A stretch of DNA of 64,000 nucleotides, taken from contig CANNZV010000860.1 of NCBI GenBank assembly GCA_947561585.1, positions 1-64,000 of the forward strand, written 5' to 3'. Origin of the DNA: Caprella mutica (taxonomy: Eukaryota > Arthropoda > Malacostraca > Amphipoda > Caprellidae). Positions 48,480 through 59,125 of the stretch are shown here, in pieces. The stretch's first letter is position 1, and each line of letters begins with the position of its first letter. The notes beneath the pieces are model-generated. The model was not told where the DNA came from, did no database searches, and was given only the letters and a program-made list of their open reading frames with translations. Position numbers and translations under genes: made by a program.

Positions 48480-48988
48480 CCATGTTTTAAAGTGTGGCAC
48501 AAAAGTCGCCAGCTAAGTGAGAAAATGGATCCAGGTCGCCCAAGTAATAAAGCATGTCCAAACTCGCCAATTTAATGGCGAGTTTGTGACAGTTAATTTG
48601 ATCCCTTCAATTGCAAATGGCGAGTTTTATCTATTTTTCTCCTATGCTACAATGTTATTTTGGAGAGAATTAATGATAATTTGCTAATTTTGGAGAGAAT
48701 TTGTTGAATTTTGGAGTGAGCTGGAGAGACAAATGGTGAGTTTATGAGACATACTATTTTACTTGGCAGGTCGCCACATTTAAGATACTTTAAAGGAGAA
48801 ATTTGGCTTTCTAGGTTAGATTTTACACCTGGAAACATCTATTTACTTCATGCCTGATGCATGTGTATCTCTTGAGAGTTGAGACTATTTTAAGAGTAAT
48901 TTACTGGTTATTTACAGGTTTTCCATCTTGTTTAACCCCTCAAAAGTCGCAAATATACTGGCGACTTTGTCCATACTTTAAAACATGG
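48480..48988. mobile_element. Element D (CCATGTTTTAAAGTRTGG ends), middle shell
   Basis: Ends CCATGTTTTAAAGTGTGG and (reversed) CCATGTTTTAAAGTATGG. Perfect 8-bp duplication ACTCTCTG (48472-48479 and 48989-48996). Subterminal AAAAGTCGCCAG against CTGGCGACTTT extends the inverted repeat. No coding sequence. Confidence 0.9.
48540..48766 (+). mobile_element. MITE B, copy 2, 227 bp, innermost
   Basis: Ends CCAAGTAATAAAGCATGTCC and (reversed) CCAAGTAAAATAGTATGTC. Perfect 8-bp duplication CAGGTCGC (48532-48539 and 48767-48774). Internal tandem TTTTGGAGAGAATT words. Confidence 0.92.
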
Positions 48989-49319
48989 ACTCTCTGCGGG
49001 AGTTTTTGATTGAATTTTAGAAATTTGAGATTTCTGCGGGAGATCTTGAATTAATTCCTATGTTACCATTAATTTAGCTGCGGGAGATTTTGAATTAATT
49101 CCTATGTTACCATTAATTTAGCTGCGGGAGATTCTGAATCTGCTGCTGAGAGTCAGAGAGCAACTCTCTCTCAAAATAAAATCTCTGCGGGAGAAGAGAC
49201 ACATTCTGCAGACTGGTTAATTTAAGAAATTCCTGCAGCTAAAAGCCTAAAATGAGCTAAATTAATGGTAACATAGGTATTTTTTTTTTTTTTTTTAAAA
49301 GACAATATTTTTCCATTAA

Positions 49320-49524
49320 CACGTTCACTGCGTTTCGGGCCATATGTGGGATTACACTGTTGCGTATCGGGACACCCGTGTACCGAATGCAAATTTTTAT
49401 TGTATTTTGAAAAATGCTAATAAATACTAATACAATTATTCTTCTTCAACTTATAGATTTATTAATATAACTGTCATTAATATACAGAGAAATGCCAGCT
49501 ATATCCAGATACACAGTGAACGTG
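49320..49524. mobile_element. piggyBac-like MITE, 205 bp
   Basis: CACGTTCACTG at the left and its exact inverse at the right, flanked by TTAA on both sides (49316-49319 and 49525-49528). TTAA targeting is the piggyBac hallmark. No coding sequence. Confidence 0.85.
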
Positions 49525-50263
49525 TTAAAAGCAAGGATAAAATCTTTACAGAAGAGGAAATTCCTTCAGAAACTACGAGTGAGGGGTTGAGTTCCCTGAA
49601 GGGGTGGACCCGACCCTCTAAAACCTCTCCTTCGCGGCTGAGAGGATGCTGAAGGCATTCCCTCTCTGGATCGCAAGAGCCATTTGCTGTTGGAACCGGG
49701 CAGACTCCCTTGGATCATTCGTTGTCTCAACAAGGCGTCTACCTATGGACTTCATGATTAAGGAGGTCGTTCTACCGTACGCTCCTGTGGTCTCTATAGC
49801 AATTGGCTCAAATATGTATGCATCTCAAAGGGAGGAGTATTTCTGACGTTTACGGTTCTCCGCAGCCCCGGCAGCTGATCCGGCCTCAACTGCGGAATCA
49901 TTGAGGTGTGTCTCGGCAAATGTGTCGACACACGTGCAATCCCAAATCAGACTCTTTCCATTCATGTAAGGAAACACAGTAATACCATCTGGGCGTTTAC
50001 CATCACCTCTGTCAAGTCCAGGAGGCTCAAGTACTGAAGGGAGTCCTGCTCTCTGCAAAGCCCGTTTTACCACATCATTCATTGCTGCATGTCTTGGGTG
50101 ACGCCCAGAACTGTACCTACAAGACAGGCCATGCAGTCCTCTGACATCCATCCCACTGCGACAGCGGCAAGAATGAAGTTCACAAACTCTGGCACCAACT
50201 CTGAGAGCAATGGCTACCCTCAGGACCTCTGGATCGAGCTGTGTACCCAATGACGGTATGGGA

Positions 50264-50417
50264 CCAGTCTGGAAAAATAGGTGCTTTCTGATGAACTAAT
50301 TACTCTGTGGGAGTTTTACAGACTTCAAACATTAATGGTAAATTACTAAAAATTGTATTATCCGCAGCATTTAGCATATAGAGTTCATCTGTTAGCCTAA
50401 GCAGTTTTCCAGACTGG
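50264..50417. mobile_element. MITE C, 154 bp, inside the retroelement pseudogene
   Basis: Ends CCAGTCTGGAAAA and (reversed) CCAGTCTGGAAAA. Perfect 8-bp duplication GTATGGGA (50256-50263 and 50418-50425). The first eight bases match the ends of MITE A and element E, suggesting that one transposase may mobilise all three. Confidence 0.9.
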
Positions 50418-50521
50418 GTATGGGAATCGCGTTCAACCACACTCCAGTTTCTTTAAGAGATGCAGATAATAGTCGTGCCCTTGCCACCTGATCAGCTCTA
50501 GCCAACAGACTCTCCATTAAT

Positions 50522-50748
50522 CCAGGTAATAAAGCATGTCCAAACTCGCCATTTTAATGGCGAGTTAGAGACAGTTAATTTTAGCCCTTCAATTGCAAAT
50601 GGCGAGTTTCATCTACTTTTCTCCTATGCTACAATGTTATTTTGGAGAGAATTAATGGTAATTTGATCATTTTGGAGAGAATTTGTTGAATTTTGGAGAG
50701 AGCTGGAGAGACAAATGGTGAGTTTATGAGACATACTATTTTACTTGG
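50522..50748 (+). mobile_element. MITE B, copy 3, 227 bp, inside the retroelement pseudogene
   Basis: Perfect 8-bp duplication CCATTAAT (50514-50521 and 50749-50756). Same length and ends as the copy at 48540, and very similar throughout, so its insertion is recent relative to the decay of its host. Confidence 0.92.
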
Positions 50749-51254
50749 CCATTAATGAATGAGCCCGTGGTGTATCCCATTCTTTTTGACTGGACTCATG
50801 GACTGGTACCGGGAGACCAGCCTGTAAACCCTGCCTCCATGTCCCAACTGCATCCGTAAGCGCTCCGGTATCGAGTCTATCGACTACATTAATATTATAT
50901 TAGAAAGAATAGATTCAACCAAATCACTCACAGAATACATTGAAGACACAAAAGCAGGCAAGGCAATATCTCCAGCTCTCCTACAACCTAGTCCACCAAG
51001 GCCAACCGGTAAAGTTGCCTGAACGGCTGAACCCAAGAATCAGCTGACATCTCTACATTGGTCACACTGGCAACGGCAGATCTAAGTGATTCATCAAAGC
51101 AGCTAAGTTCGACTACGTGCTTGTAAGCTGGAGAAGCCCGCAGAACATATTGTAGCTTCGGAATGGAGAAAACATTTCTCAACAAAAAGAAGGCTTGATG
51201 GTTATCCACCACCCGCAATCGAGAGACCATGAGATCCAGATCTTCTTTCTTCAT

Positions 51255-53099
51255 AGGTATTAATTTAAAAATTCCTGCAGCTAAATTAATGGTAACATAG
51301 GTTTAATTCAAGATCTCCCACAGAGATCTCTTATTTCTAAAATTGGGCTCAGATTTGTTTCAGTCTTGGAAAAATGTTCCACATTCTGCGAATCTGCAGT
51401 CTCAGCCAGTCTGGCCTTGTGAAATTGTCCTTGGGACCTTGTTGAGGTGTTGTTAATGTAGCTTATTATTTGATTTAGATACAGTATCTGAATCAAATAA
51501 TAAGCTACACTAAGATACATTATTCTAAAAAAAATAGAAATAGAAAAATATATATTACAAGAAGAGCTATAACAAAGTAATTGACAATTAATTTTAAACC
51601 AACATAGTACATGGTTCTCTTAAAAATCAAACTGAGGTACCTACGGCTACGAGTATAACTTACACAATACACATTAAGTCATTTACTAATATATCGATGA
51701 TTCAAATTCAATTTCTACGCACGGCACTCCTAGTTAAGTTGTTAGCCCACATCCCACACGAAGGTTGTAGACATTAGTATTTAGTTATGGTAGGTACGTT
51801 GAATTGTAAGTCTAGCACTCCAGTGCTCTCTGTTTTGAATCCAGATTTGAAAGCAATCCGTGAAAGTCGTGTAAACACAGGTATGACTCATATACAGCTT
51901 TGCTGATCTTATTTGGGCGAGTTAGAAACGGACCCGCCAAATACCTAAATGTCGGCACATATAAAATAAGTTACGACCACAAAATAGATACATAATCACG
52001 AAATACCTATCCAGGTTAGTTACATATCTAAGTACATGTACACAATTTCCAACAGTTCAAATGCTCGAAATCATTATTTCCTTTATCAATCATACGATTT
52101 TTTTATCTAGGTAGTTTAATTTTAGCCGCTGTGAAGACACAAGTCAATCTGCTGACCTCTGATCAACTGAAAGTATTAGTTGAGTCATATACCTACAAAG
52201 GTATAATCCACATTCCGGTGACCAACTAAAAATATTTAGTAATATTAATTTACAAGGTAGGTATAATAAACTGACCAATTGGTCAAAAGGCCCTGCCGCC
52301 TGCCAGACGCTTCCGGAATGCTTTTTATGCACTTCGCTGACCCATGGTATAATTTCAGATTTTATGACCGTTGCACAAGAAAATTCATTTTCTTATCTCC
52401 CTGTTTTATAATACGTATAGAAATGTAGAAATTATTTCTATTCAATTGGATTGTACGTACCTTTCTATATAACCACGGTACAGGAACATAATCGGGTATA
52501 GTACCTAGCAGACGACACAAAAATATGACGTCACCACAACAACACATTCCTTGTTTGTGACCAAGCGGCCCATAATTCCTCGTATTTGCATGTTAATATC
52601 GAAAGTCATTTTATAAGGGTTTCGTACAAAAGAAAAGCGAAAATTGCGATTGAACCTCAAAGTTGAATATATAGATATAATTCAGGTGTGTTTTTATTGT
52701 TAATTTCTTTAACTTATCTATAAAAAACAGGGTCTTGAAAATATGCTACCTTGGAGGGTAAAGTAGTGCTAGTTAACTGCTCAATTGTAGTTCCTATGAA
52801 TAACAAATAAGGAAAAAAATAATGGAATACAATTTAACCAATGCCTAGTTAGTAATTGATCAGAAAAAAAATTAAATATAGAAGTACTAGGTTTAAGTAG
52901 GTTTTCCCATGTTTCAAAAAGTGGTCAGAGTCGCCATTTCCAGTCATCCACGTCAAACTATAGATTCTATCAGCTGATTACCATACCCTATATGTTACTG
53001 TATCCTGTATATAACGTACGTAGTGCTCCCTTTATAGCAACGGTGACCATATCATTGTTGGTGTAACCAGGAACAGACCATACGTTCAAAGATGTAGAC
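51255..53099. other. AT-rich stretch with repeat remnants and one strong hairpin
   Basis: Bases 51255-51410 are relatives of the DNA flanking element E (ATAGGTATTAATTTA, ATTCCTGCAGCTAAATTAAT, AATGTTCCACATTCTGC). A 51-bp hairpin is listed at 51458. From 51520 onward I recognise no gene and no repeat. Confidence 0.5.
51458..51508. repeat. 51-bp near-perfect palindrome
   Basis: Arms of 25 bp (GTAGCTTATTATTTGATTTA, then GATAC) around one central base, with one mismatch. Long enough to form a stable hairpin in DNA or RNA. Confidence 0.92.
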
Positions 53100-53600
53100 G
53101 CTACTATGACTGACTATTGACCAAGGCCAAGGGTATAATTTAATTTCATTGACCACTGACCAAAATCAAAAAGTATTGGGTATTCAGCAATGGTATAATC
53201 TCATTGTTGTTGATCAAAATCGAAACGCCCCAACCATTGACCAAGGGAATAATTTCCAGGACCCAGGACCAAATTCAAACAGCACTGACAATTGTTGTAA
53301 TTTGTTGATCTAGGATTCTAGGGTATAATCTCCCGATCATCTTGATCTCAGGTTCAGAGCTTTTGGATCTTCTCAGCGGTCAGGATATTATCCCTTAATC
53401 ATTGGTCAGGGTTTTTTGATCTTGTTTAGCGGTCAATTGATTATGGTATCTTAGTTAGAATATGACTCAATACCTACTTTTATTCTATTAGTGGATTATA
53501 TGTTTTAATATGACTCTATACTTTTCATTTTGTCAGCGATCAGCGGATTATACCTTTGAATATGACTTAATACATTTAGTTGATCAGTAATCGGCGGTCA
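53100..53600. repeat. Degenerate TTGACCAA / GGTATAAT repeats
   Basis: The words TTGACCA, GACCAAAATC and GGTATAATCTC (and, reversed, TTGATC..GGTCA) recur at irregular 40-50 bp intervals. It looks like an old, decayed minisatellite. No gene is seen. Confidence 0.45.
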
Positions 53601-53662
53601 GTGGTCAGAGCATTAACTTATGCCCACTTTGTGGCTGGGGACGATGCCAAGCCGCTAGTTGA

Positions 53663-54254
53663 AGGTCCCCTCCAACCAAATATTTTGATTGCCTTATTCA
53701 ACGAGGCTAATGTTTCTTATCATTTTGCTGCAAACCGCATCGAATTTGGTAGTATATTTTTAATTTTATATGCTTTTAAAGATTTTTATATTCAAAACTC
53801 TACGAAACCTATTTTACTTCCGACTTACTAATTTAAGAATTTTCAGGCAGAAGAAAAAGAATGTACACTATTTGTTTTGATTGCCAACTAGGTATTAGGT
53901 TTAATAAATCCATTTAATATTCGTGTAAATTGGTATAACATTGAATGAACTTATAATAGAAACTTTTATATACTTTAGGAAACAATTAATATCTAAAATA
54001 TAGGCCGAAAACGCATGTTTTGTTTATAAAATTCAAATTTGTAATCAAAATAAAGAGTGTACAATCTTCTTCTTGAGCATCAGATTAGTGATTCACTCAA
54101 TTGTTGCTCACAAAGTATTAAAAAACTTTAAAAACAGATTATAAAATATATACTGAACCGAATTGTATGTGGTTTGCAGAATAATGATCGTAGACCTTAG
54201 TTCTATAATATTATGTTATAAACTCATTTTTTTCCCGGAGCCTGGAGAGGACCT
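53663..54254 (+). mobile_element. piggyBac-like non-autonomous element, copy 1, 592 bp
   Basis: Begins AGGTCCCCTCCAACCAAATA and ends GCCTGGAGAGGACCT. Flanked on the right by TTAA (54255-54258) and on the left by TTGA, a mutated TTAA. Collinear and equal in length to the copy at 55867. The 83-codon frame at 53580 is incidental. Confidence 0.85.
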
Positions 54255-54258
54255 TTAA

Positions 54259-54846
54259 AGGTCCTCTCCAGGCTCCGGGGAAAAAAAGGAATCTTTTACA
54301 TAATATTATAAAACTAAGGTCTATGATCATTATTTGCAAACTGCATCCCCTACAATTATGTTAAGTATATATTTTATTATTTGTTTTTACAGTTTTTAAT
54401 ACTCTGAGTGCAACTATTGAGCGAATCACTTACCTGACGCAGAAGAAGAAGATTTTATACTCTTTGTTTTGATTTCAAATTTGAAATTTATTAACAAACA
54501 TTGCATTTTCGGCCTTCGTTTAAGATAATGATTGTTTGCTAAAGTATATCAACGTTTCTATAATAAGTTGATCCTGTTATATACCTTGAAACGAGTATTA
54601 AATGGATTTATTATACATAATACCTAGTTGACAATCTAAACAAATGGTGTACATTCTTTTTCTTCAGATTGAAAATTAGTAAGTCGGAAGTAGAATAGGT
54701 ACTGTAGAGTTTTGATTATAAAAATATTTAATAGCATATAAAATTGAAAATATGCTATCAAGTTTGATGCAGTTTGCAGAAAAATGATAAGGAACAGTAG
54801 CCTCGTTAATTAAAGCAATAAAAAAAAAATTACTTGAAGGGGACCT
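54259..54846 (-). mobile_element. piggyBac-like element, copy 2, inverted, 588 bp
   Basis: Inverted copy directly abutting copy 1 with a single TTAA between them, producing a palindrome of about 1.2 kb. Right flank TTAA at 54847-54850. It is more diverged from copy 1 in its outer half. Confidence 0.85.
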
Positions 54847-54850
54847 TTAA

Positions 54851-55866
54851 CCACTTTATGGGGGGCCCACAGAATTTTTTATTATTTGGTCAGTGTGTGA
54901 TATCAACTACAAATCTGCATTCAATGACTCATTTCAGTGTTTAGAATATTCATTTTTCGGCATTGTTAACTTAACTCCATTTCAATATTTAGTAACCTCG
55001 TTTTTTGGTATATAAATTAATTATCTCTGTAATTAAATCCTCGGATCAGCAATAGCATGAGTGATGTTTGCAGTTAAACAAAGCTGTAGTGTAGATAAGA
55101 TTATATTGAATGAAGTACTGCTTATCTATTTCGATTTGTGTTATCAATCAATAGCATAATTTGTTCAAGTTATATTAACTGTATTAATTGATGTTTAAAA
55201 GCTTCTGTTCTTTAACGGTTACCCTCTTGTATCTCTATTAAACGGGATCTAATTACCAAATAAACATCATTTCTGTATTTATACACTTCAATTCGGTATT
55301 CAAGAATTTAATTTAAGTATTTGGCTCCCCTTTATTGTGCTTTATAAATCCATTTAAAGTAATATTATAATCTTAGTTTATTTTTTATATTACTATCGCA
55401 GAATAATTCTGTTAAATAAAAACGAATAACTTTTATAGTCAATAAAGATACTGCCTAAATAGTAAATATTTTAAGTTTGAACTTTTCACAATTGTAATAA
55501 ATGCTCAATTCGATTAGCTTCTTCTAAAGGGCCGTACACACGCAGGGTTTTTTCAGTCTTTCCATCGGACTTTTTGCTAAGCTCCTCCCACTTTTTCCAC
55601 GAAACTTAAATTTTGCACCGAAAGTCCGAGACTTTTCAACAACCTACATGTTATATTATTTTTCCCCAATCAAGAGATGTAATTTTGGAAATATTCATAT
55701 AGCTACTGTCAACTCATAAAATATATTGTAATAACACGATTGGTGTTCATTTTTAGACAAACTTTGCTCCATTCATTTCTTTACCTTTGAGGTAAAGAAT
55801 TCTCATATTTTCCTTTTTATAAAAGACTGCTAGTAAAATTGATAATACCTAGTTATGTTTCTTTAA
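54851..55866. other. AT-rich spacer with a Harbinger-MITE end
   Basis: At 55528-55612 the sequence AGGGCCGTACACACGCAGGG and the following GACTTTTTGCTAAGC and CTCCCACTTTTTCCAC is one arm of the Harbinger-type MITE; the other arm is missing. No gene is seen. Confidence 0.55.
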
Positions 55867-56458
55867 AGGTCCCCTCCAAGCAAATATTGTTATTGCCTTA
55901 TTGAACGAGGCTAATGTTTCTTATCATTTTGCTGCAAACCGCATCGAATTTGGTAGCATATTTTAAATTTTACATGCTTTTAAAGATTTTTATAATCAAA
56001 ACTCGACAAAACCTATTTTACGTCCGACTTACTAATTTAAGAAATTTTCAGCCTGAAGAAAAAGAATGTACACCATTTGTTTTGATTGTCAACTAGGTAT
56101 TAGGTTTAATAATTCCATTTAATATTTTTGTAAAGGTATATAATTGAATGAACTTATAATAGAAACGTTTATATACTTTAATAAGCAATTATTATCTAGA
56201 ATAAAGGCCGAAAACGCATGGTTTGTTTATAAAATTCCAATTTACAATCAAAACAAAGAGTGTACAATCTTTTTTCTCAGCGTCAGATTAGTGATTCGCT
56301 CAATTGTTGCTCACAGAGTACTAAAAAACTTTAAAAAGCAAAAAATAAAATATATACTGAACCGAATTGTATGCGGTTTGCAGAATAATGATCGCAGACC
56401 TTAGTTCTGTAATATTATGTAATAAACTCATTTTTTTCCCGGAGCCTGGAGAGGACCT
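55867..56458 (+). mobile_element. piggyBac-like element, copy 3, 592 bp
   Basis: Ends AGGTCCCCTCCAAGC and (reversed) AGGTCCTCTCCAGGC with TTAA on both sides (55863-55866 and 56459-56462). Same length and order as copy 1. No intact transposase; the 60- and 86-codon frames inside it are incidental. Confidence 0.9.
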
Positions 56459-56639
56459 TTAAACTTTTTTTTAACATAGTATATTTTAGTAAAATAAATA
56501 TTACTATCTTTATTTTATTTATTTCAACATATTACCTATTAGCTAATACCTTTATTTTATTTATTGTAACGCAATACATATTGTACCTATCTAGTACCTA
56601 TACGTATTGATACTTTTACCTAAACTTTATATAATAGCT

Positions 56640-57131
56640 AGCCCCCAGGGGTTCTATCCTGAAGCTGTCTGTGGTGAATGGAAGAGAAGGGGGGTGGCGT
56701 CCCTTGGGCCCCGAACTGTTGTAATTTGGATTATGGATTGTCTTTTTTCATTTTTTACCATGTTTATCATTTTTTTTAACGCTACTTGCAGTTTTAGAGG
56801 ATAGCGCTGGGGTTATGCTCTTCAACTACGAGGTCTTAGATTTTGTGTTAGGTAGGCTCGTAGGCTTCATTTACTATCACCTCTTCATTTTCCTCTTCCA
56901 TCCGTGAGTGCAGCCACCGGTGTTTGTGTCCCGTTTCGTCACATTCCTTGGTAAGTGACTGCATTCACGGAGTAGCTTTTCTGCATCCATGAGCATTGTC
57001 ACCGACGGTGGTAAGTGACTTTGTTCATGGAGCCACTTTCCTCTCTGACTGCTTCTTCCAGTCCCTTGTATTTAATTTCATTTTGACGTCAGCGATATGG
57101 CCTTTGGTTCCGAAGCAGACGTTAAACCCCT
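56640..57131 (-). mobile_element. Dispersed repeat G, copy 3, inverted
   Basis: The reverse complement runs collinear with 36490-36955, including GAGCATAACCCCAGCGCTATC, and with 34595-34822. Contains AGGATAGCGCTGGGGTTATG and GAGTGCAGCCACCGGTG on the plus strand. Ends near GCAGACGTTAAACCCCT. Confidence 0.65.
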
Positions 57132-57478
57132 ACTAAAATAAAATATATAATAGCTAAATTATATTTGTTGAGTGGATTAGATTAATCATTAAATCAAATG
57201 AAGCGAAATAAACTTCATAAAAATTATCAAACTAAGTTAATTAGTAACTAAATAATCTTAGTAATGTAGGTAAGTAGTAGTTCTCTAGTAATTAATTAAT
57301 CTAGGTAAAAAGTAACTAACCTATTTAATAAATAACTAACCCAGGTAATTAGTAATTTTAACTATCCTAGGTAATTAACAGTTACCAACTACCTAGGTTA
57401 GTTACCTAGTTTAAAAAAATAGAGGAGGGCTTATGTCGCCGATATGGGTAGCTAATTGCACGACATGTAAATCCACGA
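57132..57478. other. Low-complexity TAGGTAATTAGTAACT-rich tract
   Basis: Bases 57235-57415 are made of loosely repeated GTAACTA, AATTAGT and CTAGGTAA words on both strands. No gene is seen. Confidence 0.5.
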
Positions 57479-57479
57479 G

Positions 57480-57720
57480 ATTAAAAAGTCAATCCACGTG
57501 TGTACGCTATTGACTTTTGAATCAAAAGTCTGGTGGAAAAGTGGAAAAAAAAGTCTTTCCAACAGACTTTTTGCTAAGCTCCTCCTACTTTTTCCACAAG
57601 AATAAAATAAAAACCGATAAAAATTATACGATTTTTATTTTATTCTTGTGGAAAAAGTAGGAGGAGCTTAGCAAAAAGTCTGATGGACAGACTTAAAAAC
57701 CCTGCGTGTGTACGGCCCCA
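57480..57720. mobile_element. Harbinger-type MITE, rearranged copy
   Basis: Hairpin arms at about 57553-57603 and 57644-57720 carry GACTTTTTGCTAAGC and CTCCTACTTTTTCCAC; the right tip ACTGCGTGTGTACGG-type end (CCTGCGTGTGTACGGCCC) is intact. The left tip is scrambled (CCACGTGTGTACGC at 57495 inverted and partly duplicated). Confidence 0.7.
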
Positions 57721-58461
57721 ATCTACATATTAGTCAAGTAATTAGCGCGAATAAGAGCAACGGTGCCCAGCTCTTGATAACCATATCACTCCGCACTGCA
57801 ATGGAAACTGCCCAGTAAAGGCATGCTCTAAGCACGAGACACGAGACCCACTACTGCATGGCGGTATCGAGATAACATATCTCTGCGCTAATTGTTATAA
57901 TTTGCCAAATCACTACCGGACCATACGTTCAATGGATTATCTATTTAGTGTTGTGCCCTGTTATCTGGTGGTGGTGGTAATTGAAGCATAAATAGGTGTA
58001 ATGTCTCAAATTATTTTTACGATGTAGAGAATGACAAATAGATTTAGTAGGTCTGACTTCCATGACGTTATAGGCCTGTAGACCAATGAGAGATAGCGCA
58101 GTTGTTACACTGCTAGCATAGTAACAATAGACTGATTAAGTAACTCTTATAACCGACTTCATCTACATAAACAAATCTTCAAATAACTTGAAACTGTCAA
58201 GGTAAATTAGGTGATTAATCTTCACGTTTACAACGTTAATCCAAAGTTATAATTAAGATCTTAGTTAACTTTATGACTCTGTAACCTATAGAAATAAAAC
58301 CATTTGTAGGATATTGAAAAGGATGTCCACATAGCTTATACATTCAAAATGTTTGACAGACCCTTTATTTTGCCCTTGAATTAAGCTACGCCATGTCTGA
58401 CAAACCATCATGGCGAGGACATCGCAAACTGTATCAAATTATAGTTATACCATATGACTTA
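57721..58461. other. Spacer without recognised features
   Basis: No gene, tandem repeat or element end is recognised. Confidence 0.4.
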
Positions 58462-59029
58462 CAGTGGGGGAGACAAATATTGCACAAATGAAGAAATTTA
58501 TATTTACATATGTGAAAGACTTAACTAAAACCAATATTTTTTATATTATATGTATAAAGATACATACTACTTAATACTACTAATAATAAAAAACTTTAAT
58601 AATTTTTATTCTAACGGAAATGAATGTATTTTTTTCAATTTTACTGGTGAAAAATATGTTCGTACATAACCAAATACACATTATCTTAATTTGATACTAT
58701 GTATTTATATCTTTTAATTTCAACAGCTACCAGTCTATTCCTGTTCGTCTCAATTAATAATTTGCACACATAGAGTGGTATTTTGTACCATTATTATTGA
58801 CTATTGTCTTCATTGTTCTTGGTATTTGTTGGTGGTCTTTTCCAATTTGATTATTCAAATATCGGCTTAAATTTACGACTGTGTTTAAGTCTGGCGACTG
58901 ACTTGACCATTACAAGACATCTACAAGAAGCTGTGGCCAAGTCAGTCCTCAGACTTGTTTTTAGTGAAGTCTTTTACATACATACATATAATACTTTTCA
59001 TGTGAACGGATATTAGTTTCCCCCCACTG
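58462..59029. mobile_element. Tc1-like palindromic remnant, 568 bp
   Basis: Ends CAGTGGGGGAGACAAATATT and (reversed) CAGTGGGGGGAAACTAATAT, preceded by TA. Near the right end, sequence encoding WPSQSSDL (plus strand, about 58931-58955) and WSSQSPDLN (minus strand, about 58909-58880) face each other around a 20-bp spacer; both correspond to the WPxQSPDLN signature of Tc1 transposases. So two C-terminal ends are joined in inverse orientation. Not functional. Confidence 0.75.
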
Positions 59030-59125
59030 CAGTCATACAGTATTCACTTACTAAGAAGACATGATCGGCAAGTATACATATATTTCTACAGTAGAAATCT
59101 TTTCATTTAATGTAATATACAGTGG

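Larger units (their letters stand above)
48433..49216. mobile_element. Element E (CCAGTCTGCA ends), outer shell of a triple nest
   Basis: Ends CCAGTCTGCA...TGCAGACTGG with a perfect 8-bp duplication TTAATTTA (48425-48432 and 49217-49224). Its own sequence is short; most of the span is element D. It contains repeated TGCGGGAGAT words near 49030-49200. Confidence 0.85.
49590..51254 (-). pseudogene. C-terminal part of a retroelement polyprotein with an RLE-like domain, broken
   Basis: On the minus strand, reading in order: 51254-50988 encodes FLLRNVFSIPKLQYVLRAS and related sequence typical of the region after the reverse transcriptase in an invertebrate retroelement family; a frameshift follows, then ARAFVSSM-like sequence (LPAFVSSMYSVSDLVESIL). 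After two element insertions, 50250-49828 encodes CRCRSGMDVRGLHGLSC, RHAAMNDVVKRALQRAG and GKRPDGITVF then LIWDCTCVDTF. The Cys/His cluster followed by RPD...WD suggests a zinc knuckle plus a restriction-like (PD-(D/E)XK) nuclease, as in R2-type non-LTR elements; this family assignment is inference. An in-frame TGA at 49827-49825 interrupts it, and collinear sequence continues to about 49630. It is 5-prime truncated at 51254, where repeat DNA begins. Confidence 0.65.
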
